Shown: piece after piece, positions 14,854 through 20,170 of the stretch
Numbering within the stretch: the stretch's first letter is position 1
How the letters are laid out: every line of letters starts with the position of its first letter
From: an uncultured Erysipelotrichaceae bacterium
GTDB lineage: Bacteria; Bacillota_I; Bacilli_A; RF39; UBA660
Length of the DNA stretch: 20,170 nt
Assembly (NCBI GenBank): GCA_902797415.1
Contig: CADBSQ010000013.1
Location: 1-20,170, forward strand
Reading direction: 5' to 3'
Translations under genes and position numbers: made by a program
The notes under the pieces: model-generated
What the model was told of the DNA's origin: nothing
Seen by the model: only the letters and a program-made list of their open reading frames with translations
Databases searched by the model: none

Positions 14854-15846
14854 ATGAAAAGAATAGCAATTAATGGATTTGGAAGGGTAGGAAGAATAGT
14901 TTTTAAAGAACTTTTAGATGCTGGCTTAGAGGTAGTAGCTATTAATGATTTATGTGATAATGCCCAGCTAGCTTACTTGTTAAAATATGATTCTGTTCAT
15001 GGAAGATATGATAGAAAAGTAGATTTTGATGACAAAAACTTAATTGTAGGAAATAAAAAAATTCAAGTACTAAGCGAAGCCGATGCAAAAAACTTGCCAT
15101 GGGGTCAACTTAAGATTGATTTAGTAGTCGAATGTACAGGTTTTTATACAAATTTAGATAATGCGTTAGACCATGTAAGGGCAGGCGCTAAACATGTAAT
15201 AATAAGTGCACCAGGAAAAGGTGATATGAAAACTATAGTTTATGGTGTAAACGACAAAATATTAGACGGAAAAGAACTTGTTTTTAGCTCTTCTAGTTGT
15301 ACAACTAATTGTTTAGCACCTCTACTTAAAGTGATTGATGATAATTACACAATTAAGGAAGGCTTTATTTCTACAATACATGCATATACAAATGATCAAA
15401 AGATACTAGATGTATCACATAAAAAAGCATATACAGAAAGAAGAGGCAGAGCAAGTGCTATAAACATTATACCAACCACTACTGGGGCAGCTTCCTCTAT
15501 AGGAAACGTTTTACCATCTTTGAAAGGAAAACTAAAAGGGAATGCCTTTAGGGTACCAGTAAGTGATGGTTCCCTCATTGATGCAACTATCACTATTGAA
15601 GAAAAAACAACAATTGATAAAATTAATGAGCTTTATAAAAAAAATGAGAATGAGGTTTTAAACATAACATTTGATCCAATTGTATCAAGTGATATAATTG
15701 GTGAATCATGTGCAACACTTATAGATGGAAGCCTAACTGACGTTATTGAAAACCAAATAAAAATTGTTGCATGGTATGACAATGAATTTGGATATTCAAT
15801 GCAAATGGTTCGTACTATTAAAAAGTTTTTAGAATTGACTGATTAA
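14854..15846 (+). CDS. gap: Glyceraldehyde-3-phosphate dehydrogenase
   Basis: GAPDH converts glyceraldehyde-3-phosphate, NAD and phosphate to 1,3-bisphosphoglycerate in glycolysis. I chose ATG 14854 because the protein then starts MKRIAINGFGRVGR, the NAD-binding fold, and GGAAGGAGAT lies directly upstream; an in-frame TTG at 14818 would overlap the previous gene and add no family sequence. The product has 330 aa. The catalytic Cys149 is in SSSSCTTNCLAPL and His176 in IHAYTNDQ, both at textbook positions. RRGRASAINIIPTTTGAA and WYDNEFGYSMQMVR are also present. Asn31-Asp32 (INDL) suit NAD rather than NADP use. It is transcribed with the nucleoside kinase; its stop lies in the promoter of the next gene. 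Confidence 0.97.
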   Translation: MKRIAINGFGRVGRIVFKELLDAGLEVVAINDLCDNAQLAYLLKYDSVHGRYDRKVDFDDKNLIVGNKKIQVLSEADAKNLPWGQLKIDLVVECTGFYTNLDNALDHVRAGAKHVIISAPGKGDMKTIVYGVNDKILDGKELVFSSSSCTTNCLAPLLKVIDDNYTIKEGFISTIHAYTNDQKILDVSHKKAYTERRGRASAINIIPTTTGAASSIGNVLPSLKGKLKGNAFRVPVSDGSLIDATITIEEKTTIDKINELYKKNENEVLNITFDPIVSSDIIGESCATLIDGSLTDVIENQIKIVAWYDNEFGYSMQMVRTIKKFLELTD

Positions 15847-15863
15847 GATAAATATGATATATT
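15835..15863 (+). promoter_or_regulatory. Promoter inside the end of gap
   Basis: The -35 TTGACT (15835-15840) is formed by two of the last sense codons of gap. The -10 TATATT (15858-15863) is 17 bases away, with a TGn extension (15855-15857). The rRNA promoter at 19792 has the same hexamers, spacing and extension. Confidence 0.7.
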
Positions 15864-15885
15864 ACAGACGACTTGGAGGAAGAGT

Positions 15886-16755
15886 ATGATGAAAAATCCT
15901 ATGTCAGGATTCCTTAAAATAATGATCCTTGGTTCGGTACTTTTAGTATTACTAGATATTGGTGCTATTAAAAGAGTTACTGAAAATATTGCTTTATCAG
16001 CAGGGGAAGTTCAAACAATTAATGGGTTTGATGCTACAAAGTTGGGTACAAATATGCAAAATGCTATTACAAAAGAGGCAATAGTCCCTGCAAAAAAGGC
16101 AAGTGGAATAGATTTGATGATGAATAAACATGCATCAACAATTAAATTTTTGTGTAATACATTTGGTGTAAACGAAGACGCTATTAAAACAGAGTTACGT
16201 AATATAAATAATGATGGAACAGTAAATGAGCTAAACATAGCAAGATTAGGAACGAACAACTATTCATCATTTGATAGAGGATTGGTAGAATACTTATTTA
16301 ATTATATTGATAAAAATCCTTCATTAGTTAATAATACACATGTTCCATATAATGGTTCAAGTACTTACGTTGAAAACCTTATTAGATATTTTACTACAGT
16401 TTATCCCGAAGTTGATTATTTGACTGTTATAAGTATTGGGGCTGCAGAAAGTGGATATTATCAAGTTAAGTTTATGCTTAATAAGAACAATATTTATGGT
16501 GGAATGGGCTCTGGTGGTTTAATACAATATAAGACAATTGAATTTGGAACTTTAAGTTATGTTAGATATTTAGCAAATAATTACTATAGTAAAGGACTTA
16601 ATACTCCTGAATCAATAGGTAGAGTATATTGTCCTTCAACCGATGCATCTGGTAATAGAGTTGCTTCTCCACATTGGCTAAATTTAGTTGCAAAAGCTAA
16701 AAGCCACTACGGTGGTTCAAGCAATAATATTACTCCAGATCAATTACTAGGATGA
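15886..16755 (+). CDS. Secreted or membrane-anchored glucosaminidase-like protein
   Basis: This is a 289-aa extracytoplasmic protein, probably a peptidoglycan hydrolase of the GH73/Flg-type glucosaminidase fold. A hydrophobic N-terminal helix at about residues 8-27 (GFLKIMILGSVLLVLLDIGA) acts as an uncleaved anchor or signal; there is no lipobox cysteine. Residues 45-150 form a linker or helper region. The catalytic-like domain spans about 155-275. It has SIGAAESGYYQVKF with Glu188 as the candidate general acid, then NKNNIYGGMG, SYVRYLANNYYSKG and a C-terminal HWLNLVAKAKSHYG, matching the order of GH73 domains. GGAGGA at 15875-15880 could serve ATG 15886 or the adjacent ATG 15889 (spacing 5 or 8), so the first Met is uncertain. 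It has its own promoter and a strong terminator, so it can be made independently of gap. Confidence 0.8.
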   Translation: MMKNPMSGFLKIMILGSVLLVLLDIGAIKRVTENIALSAGEVQTINGFDATKLGTNMQNAITKEAIVPAKKASGIDLMMNKHASTIKFLCNTFGVNEDAIKTELRNINNDGTVNELNIARLGTNNYSSFDRGLVEYLFNYIDKNPSLVNNTHVPYNGSSTYVENLIRYFTTVYPEVDYLTVISIGAAESGYYQVKFMLNKNNIYGGMGSGGLIQYKTIEFGTLSYVRYLANNYYSKGLNTPESIGRVYCPSTDASGNRVASPHWLNLVAKAKSHYGGSSNNITPDQLLG

Positions 16756-16783
16756 TTAAGTTTGATAACTTAATCTTTTTTTT
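16754..16783 (+). terminator. Terminator after the glucosaminidase-like gene
   Basis: A 9-bp perfect stem (GATTAAGTT 16754-16762, AACTTAATC 16767-16775) with the loop TGAT is followed by eight T. Its first two bases are part of the TGA stop codon. Confidence 0.85.
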
Positions 16784-16790
16784 GTATAAT
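16762..16790 (+). promoter_or_regulatory. Promoter for dCMP deaminase and PGK-TPI, embedded in a terminator
   Basis: The -35 TTGATA (16762-16767) covers the loop of the preceding terminator. The consensus -10 TATAAT (16785-16790) is 17 bases away. The start codon at 16808 is only about 11 bases after the expected transcription start. Confidence 0.7.
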
Positions 16791-16807
16791 AATATTGGTG
16801 ATGATTA

Positions 16808-17293
16808 ATGAGGATTGATAAAACGAATTATTATTTGGATATTGCGGAGTCAGTTTTAGAAAGAAGCACATGTATAAGAAGACTTTTTGGGGCAGTAATA
16901 GTTAAAAATGACGAAATAATATCAACTGGGTATAATGGTGCACCACGTGGAAGAAAAAATTGTAGCGATTTAAATTTTTGCATGCGGGAAAAATTAAATG
17001 TTCCCAGGGGGGAGAGGTATGAACTGTGTAGAAGTGTTCATGCTGAACAAAACGCAATTATTAGTGCATCTAGGAGAGACTTAATTGATTCCATATTATA
17101 TTTAGTTGGTATAGAAGCCTCAACAAAAAAGTATATTAAAAATCCTGCTCCCTGTGCTTTTTGTAAAAGGATGATTATTAATTCAGGAATTAAACAAATA
17201 ATAATGAGAGATTCAAAGAAAAAATATACTACTGTAAACGTTGAAGATTATATTATAAATGATGATTCTCTAACTGGAAAAGGAGGATATTAA
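16808..17293 (+). CDS. comEB: dCMP deaminase family protein (ComEB-like)
   Basis: This zinc enzyme deaminates dCMP to dUMP, feeding dTMP synthesis. It has 161 aa. The active site is HAEQNAI (His78 zinc ligand, Glu80 proton shuttle) and PCAFCK (Cys116, Cys119). The N-terminal family block RSTCIRRLFGAVIVK and the GYNGAPRG loop are present. Extra cysteines (Cys52, Cys58, Cys74) could form the second, structural zinc site found in some dCMP deaminases. The start ATG 16808 has only a weak GGTGAT ribosome site within a very short leader. Its stop overlaps the start of the PGK-TPI gene by one base, and the AAAGGAGG for that gene lies in its last codons, so the two are translationally coupled although their pathways differ. 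The comEB symbol reflects the family; competence use is not implied. Confidence 0.93.
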   Translation: MRIDKTNYYLDIAESVLERSTCIRRLFGAVIVKNDEIISTGYNGAPRGRKNCSDLNFCMREKLNVPRGERYELCRSVHAEQNAIISASRRDLIDSILYLVGIEASTKKYIKNPAPCAFCKRMIINSGIKQIIMRDSKKKYTTVNVEDYIINDDSLTGKGGY

Positions 17294-19119
17294 TGAAGAA
17301 ATATGTTAATGAAGTAAAAATTAAAGATAAAAAAGTCATATTAAGAGTTGATTATAACGTTCCAATGGAAAATGGTGTTATAAAAAATACGAAAAAAATT
17401 GATGCTACATTTGAAACTATAGATTATTTGATAAGCCAGAACTGCAAAATTATTTTGCTATCTCATATGGGAAAAATTACTGATGAAAATAGTAAAACAA
17501 AGTTCAGTCTTAAACCTGTATTTGAATATATTAAAAAATTAAATAAATATAATATACTGTTCTGTGATGAACCTAGTTCTCCTATGCTTGATAATATCTG
17601 TAAAAATCTTCAAAGTAGGCAAGTTGTCCTTGTAGAAAATACAAGATTTATGGATTTACCAAATAATTTAGAATCAAGCTGCAATCAAAAATATGCTATG
17701 TATTTAGCCTCTTTAGGAGAGTACTATGTAAATGATGCTTTTGCATCTATGCATAGAAATCATGCTTCAGTAACTGGTATACCTAGATATATTCCTGCCT
17801 GCTTTGGATTATTGGTAAAAAAAGAATTAGAAAATTTAAAAGTTTTAAGAGATAATATCAGAAGACCATTTGTTGTAATAATGGGCGGAGCAAAACTAGA
17901 TGATAAAATAGAACTGATGCATTCTTTGCTTACTAAAGCAGACAGGGTTCTAATAGGCGGAGGAATAGCCAATGCGTTTTTAAAAGCATTAGATTTTGAT
18001 ATTGGAGCAACTAGTGTTTCAGATGAAAGTGTAATAAACGCTGTCAAACTTCTAGAACAATATTCAAATAAAATCGTAGTACCAAAGGATGTAATAGCAA
18101 GTCCATCATATCTTGAAAATGAATATGTTATGAAAAGTGTTAAAGATGTTGTAGTTGATGATGTACTTGGTGATATTGGATATGAGGCGATAAACAATTA
18201 TACAAGATTTATAAAAGAAGCAAAAACAATATTCATAAACGGCACAATGGGAATATACGAACAAAAGGAATTTTCTGATGGAACGAGATTAATCTTAGAA
18301 GAAGTTGCCAAAAATACTGATGCCATTAGAATTGTGGGAGGCGGAGATGCTGGTGCTGCTTTAAAAAAGTTTAATTTAGAAAAGAAAATGTCATTTATTT
18401 CAACAGGAGGAGGTGCAACGTTAAAATATATTGCTGATGGAACACTTCCAGGAATTGATATAATTTTAAAAAATATAGAGTTTAGAACAAGAAAAAGAGT
18501 ATTTGTTAATTTAAAGGATTGGTTGAATCTAGAGGAAAATAAAAAATATGTAAACGAAATCAAAGATGTTTCTGCAGTATTTTTTCCATCTAGCCCATAT
18601 CTTTACTTATATAATGGATTAGATATTGGAGTTCAGGATTTAGATTCAAATATATCAGGCGCTCACACAGGTATGATTAGTTTAGAACATTTAAAAGATT
18701 TTGGTGTTAAATGGTGTTTACTAAATCATCGTGAGTTAAAAGAAGACAAAGAATCATTAATACAAAAAGCTAAAATATTATTATCGAATGATATAAATGC
18801 AATTTTATGCTTAGATGAGATTGATGATTCAACATTACCAATAATCGATGAATTATTCTCAAACGTTAATAAAAAAGTGTATGTCGCTTTTGAACCGGTA
18901 ACAGAGCTAAGTATAACCGAGATATCTCAAAAAATTGAAATATTAAAAAATTATATTAAAACAAAATTCCCGAACTTTGGAATACTTTACGGAAGTAATG
19001 TAAAAAAAGAAAACATCAAAGAATTAGATGAAAAATTAAAAATCGATGGTTTTTTAATAAGTAGAGAAGCACTAGATATAGAAAGTTTAAAATATATTGT
19101 AAATGTACTTGATAACTAA
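17293..19119 (+). CDS. pgk: Phosphoglycerate kinase fused to a degenerate triosephosphate isomerase domain
   Basis: Residues 1-392 are phosphoglycerate kinase, which makes ATP from 1,3-bisphosphoglycerate: RVDYNVP (18-24), VENTRF (114-119), VNDAFASMHRNHAS, MGGAKLDDKI (197-206), nucleotide-site GGGD (349-352) and STGGGATLKYI. Residues 400-608 align by eye with triosephosphate isomerase: N406 and K408 (VNLKD for GNWKM), SGAHTG (455-460), H479 (NHRE for GHSE), E534 (AFEPV for AYEPV), ILYGSNV (564-570) and DGFLIS for DGALVG. The TPI loop WAIGTGK is replaced by TELSITE, and the domain is about 40 residues short. PGK also varies: K35 and K61 stand where Arg is usual, and NGTMG replaces NGPMG (318). 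There is no frameshift; one continuous frame covers both parts. PGK-TPI fusions are known in Thermotoga. Whether the TPI part is active is open. Confidence 0.93.
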   Translation: MKKYVNEVKIKDKKVILRVDYNVPMENGVIKNTKKIDATFETIDYLISQNCKIILLSHMGKITDENSKTKFSLKPVFEYIKKLNKYNILFCDEPSSPMLDNICKNLQSRQVVLVENTRFMDLPNNLESSCNQKYAMYLASLGEYYVNDAFASMHRNHASVTGIPRYIPACFGLLVKKELENLKVLRDNIRRPFVVIMGGAKLDDKIELMHSLLTKADRVLIGGGIANAFLKALDFDIGATSVSDESVINAVKLLEQYSNKIVVPKDVIASPSYLENEYVMKSVKDVVVDDVLGDIGYEAINNYTRFIKEAKTIFINGTMGIYEQKEFSDGTRLILEEVAKNTDAIRIVGGGDAGAALKKFNLEKKMSFISTGGGATLKYIADGTLPGIDIILKNIEFRTRKRVFVNLKDWLNLEENKKYVNEIKDVSAVFFPSSPYLYLYNGLDIGVQDLDSNISGAHTGMISLEHLKDFGVKWCLLNHRELKEDKESLIQKAKILLSNDINAILCLDEIDDSTLPIIDELFSNVNKKVYVAFEPVTELSITEISQKIEILKNYIKTKFPNFGILYGSNVKKENIKELDEKLKIDGFLISREALDIESLKYIVNVLDN

Positions 19120-19143
19120 AACTATGTTTTTAGTTATTTTTTT
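19112..19143 (+). terminator. Terminator after PGK-TPI
   Basis: A 10-bp perfect stem (ATAACTAAAA 19112-19121, TTTTAGTTAT 19128-19137) with a 6-base loop is followed by T to 19143. It overlaps the last two sense codons and the stop. Confidence 0.8.
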
Positions 19144-19151
19144 GATATAAT
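19143..19151 (+). promoter_or_regulatory. Extended -10 element of the ntdP promoter
   Basis: TGA directly precedes a consensus TATAAT (19146-19151). I see no good -35 within the preceding terminator, so recognition may rest on the extended -10. The leader to ATG 19174 would be about 16 nt and contains AAAGAGG. Confidence 0.55.
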
Positions 19152-19173
19152 ATCTATCGGAAAGAGGAAGAAT

Positions 19174-19737
19174 ATGCAGAAAATAAAGGTAGGTGACAAA
19201 TTACAAGTTCATTGTTATAAACATGATGGAAGTTTGCACAGGATTTGCGATGAAGCAACAGTATTAGAAATTAGTGAAGATTATATTATTTGTGCCAATG
19301 ATAAAACAAGAATAACTGAAAAAGAAGATTTTTTAACCAATAAATATCATAGTTATATAACAAAGGAACCTGCAATTTTGTTTTTTTATAAAAAACAATG
19401 GTATAATATAATTGCTCAAATTAAAAAGAATGGACTATACTACTATTGTAATATAGCCAGCCCATATATTATAGATGATGGCTTGATCAAGTACATTGAC
19501 TATGATTTAGATTTAAGAATCTTTTCTGATGGAGCATTTAAAATACTTGATAGAAATGAGTACAACTATAATAAAAAAAGATTAAAGTATTCAAAAGAGC
19601 TAGACTATATAATTAATAATGAACTTAGTTCTTTAATTAATAGTTATAAAAATAAGACTGCTGTTTTCAGAAAAGATACAATTAAAAGCTATTATGAGTT
19701 ATATTTTTCACTAAAAAATGAAAAAAATGGGCAATAA
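19174..19737 (+). CDS. ntdP: Nucleoside tri- and diphosphate phosphatase, DUF402 family
   Basis: This resembles Bacillus/Staphylococcus NtdP (YgaC), a small metal-dependent hydrolase of nucleoside tri- and diphosphates in the cytoplasm. The 187-aa length is typical (about 175-180 plus a short C-terminal extension). The match runs along nearly the whole protein: VGDKLQVHCYKHDGSLHRI at the start, DEATVLEIS, ICANDKTRITE, ITKEPAILFFYKKQWYNII, GLYYYCNIASPY, and the acidic block KYIDYDLDLRIFSDG, which supplies likely metal ligands. The start ATG 19174 is preceded by GGAAAGAGGAAG. It stands alone between a terminator and the rRNA promoter. No hairpin terminator is clear after it, apart from an A/T-only palindrome around TGCA, so read-through toward the rRNA operon is possible. 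Confidence 0.92.
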   Translation: MQKIKVGDKLQVHCYKHDGSLHRICDEATVLEISEDYIICANDKTRITEKEDFLTNKYHSYITKEPAILFFYKKQWYNIIAQIKKNGLYYYCNIASPYIIDDGLIKYIDYDLDLRIFSDGAFKILDRNEYNYNKKRLKYSKELDYIINNELSSLINSYKNKTAVFRKDTIKSYYELYFSLKNEKNGQ

Positions 19738-19743
19738 AATGTG

Positions 19744-19788
19744 TTTTTATGTAAAAAATCTAAAAAAATGCATTTTTTTTGAAAAAAA
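19744..19788 (+). promoter_or_regulatory. Phased A/T tracts (UP element or bent DNA) upstream of the rRNA promoter
   Basis: Five homopolymer tracts (T5 19744-19748, A6 19753-19758, A7 19762-19768, T8 19773-19780, A7 19782-19788) are centred roughly every 10 bases, ending 4 bases before the -35. This is the arrangement of an UP element and of intrinsically curved DNA. The central part is also a palindrome around TGCA and may double as a weak terminator for ntdP. Confidence 0.6.
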
Positions 19789-19791
19789 GTG

Positions 19792-19820
19792 TTGACTTTA
19801 ATATTTTGATTTGATATATT
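19792..19820 (+). promoter_or_regulatory. rRNA operon promoter
   Basis: The -35 TTGACT (19792-19797) and -10 TATATT (19815-19820) are 17 bases apart, with a TGn extension (19812-19814). Transcription should begin near 19827. Only one promoter is visible. Confidence 0.85.
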
Positions 19821-19826
19821 ACATGT

Positions 19827-19951
19827 GCACGAACGAAAGAGCCTTAAATTAAGGATATCGTGCAATAATGATCTTTGAAAACTAAGTAAAATGTCAATTA
19901 GATTGAGTAGCTAGTATTAAACTTAAGGAAAAACTTTAACAAAAGTTTATT
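19827..19951 (+). other. rRNA leader with boxA and processing hairpins
   Basis: The leader opens with a hairpin closed by TGCACGA/TCGTGCA (19826-19832 with 19858-19864) that holds an inner CCTTA/TAAGG stem. A boxA-like antitermination signal, TGATCTTTGAAAACT (19869-19883), follows. A 7-bp hairpin AAACTTT/AAAGTTT (19931-19948) sits just before the mature 16S end and may guide processing. Function is assigned from resemblance to Bacillota rRNA leaders. Confidence 0.7.
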
Positions 19952-20170
19952 TTTATTGAGAGTTTGATCCTGGCTCAGGATTAACGCTAGCGGCATGCCT
20001 AAGACATGCAAGTCGAACGAGAAGGCCCATTGATGAGATTTGAAGCGGAAGTGCTTGCACTGAAGTGGATTTTCTCTGATTTGGAATTTCCTTCTAGTGG
20101 CAAACGGGTGAGTAACACGTGGGTAACCTACCCTTAAGTTGGGGATATCATCTGGAAACGGATAGTAATA
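19952..20170 (+). rRNA. rrs: 16S ribosomal RNA, 5' part (3' end outside window)
   Basis: The universal AGAGTTTGATCCTGGCTCAG site at 19959-19978, followed by ATTAACGCTAGCGGCATGCC, ACATGCAAGTCGAACG and ACGGGTGAGTAACACGTGGG, identifies 16S rRNA. By alignment to E. coli numbering, base 1 falls near 19952. About 219 bases are present, covering variable region V1 and the start of V2. The V1 hairpin is long. GGATTAACGC recalls Mollicutes and related Bacilli. The 16S gene starts a plus-strand rRNA operon that runs out of the window. Confidence 0.97.

Noticed and set aside
18460..18500. A frameshift or stop-codon read-through joining PGK and TPI
   Set aside because: The frame is continuous through the junction, so this is an ordinary gene fusion in this sequence.
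1..20170. CRISPR arrays, insertion sequences, tRNA genes, phage genes
   Set aside because: I found no regularly spaced repeats, transposase motifs, tRNA cloverleaf sequences or phage proteins on either strand.
1..20170. UGA read as tryptophan (Mycoplasma code)
   Set aside because: Proteins are full length with TGA as stop, lgt and the glucosaminidase end in TGA, and Trp residues examined use TGG.

Overview
The window is a compact, AT-rich bacterial chromosome segment of Bacillota/Bacilli type, probably from a reduced lineage near the wall-less Mollicutes. Three things support this: the gene content (whiA, glmR/yvcK, Mini-III, a SigH-like sigma factor, NtdP), the -10/-35 promoters and AAGGAGG-type ribosome sites, and the start of a 16S rRNA gene. 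UGA is a stop (lgt and the glucosaminidase end in TGA) and Trp is TGG, so the code is the standard bacterial one, unlike Mycoplasma or Spiroplasma. Lgt, a secreted glucosaminidase-like protein and amino-sugar synthesis suggest a lipoprotein-bearing, probably walled cell. I cannot fix the genus from 219 bases of 16S.

Layout: (1) 1-2423 holds the 3' end of uvrA, an unrecognised 130-aa gene with its own promoter and terminator, and lgt. (2) 2470-4081 is mrnC-rlmB-sigma factor, the old Bacillota order but without the yacP seen between rlmB and sigH in Bacillus. (3) 4137-7127 is a 996-aa protein I cannot assign; it has a cryptic repeat of about 65 residues. (4) 7210-9199, minus strand, is glmS behind a glmS ribozyme. 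(5) 9286-13122 holds a DcuC/YfcC-like transporter, then glmR (yvcK), whiA and a small membrane protein. (6) 13191-15846 is a TGS-uridine-kinase-like protein followed by gap. (7) 15886-19119 is a glucosaminidase-like secreted protein, a dCMP deaminase and a phosphoglycerate kinase fused to a degenerate triosephosphate isomerase domain. (8) 19174-19737 is ntdP. (9) 19744-20170 is an rRNA operon start: phased A-tracts, a strong promoter, a structured leader with boxA, and the 16S 5' end.

Themes. Amino-sugar supply: glmS is controlled by a GlcN6P-sensing ribozyme, and GlmR, a known GlmS regulator in Bacillus, is encoded 1.8 kb away. Lower glycolysis: gap and the PGK-TPI fusion lie close together, and the fusion departs from consensus in both halves. 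Regulation is very compact. Terminators overlap stop codons, -35 boxes lie in terminators or in the ends of genes, most -10 boxes carry the TGn extension, and leaders are mostly 10-25 nt, with the ribozyme-bearing glmS leader the main exception.

The best candidates for something undescribed are the TPI-like domain fused to PGK (catalytic residues kept, phosphate-gripping loop lost) and the 996-aa repeat protein after the sigma factor.
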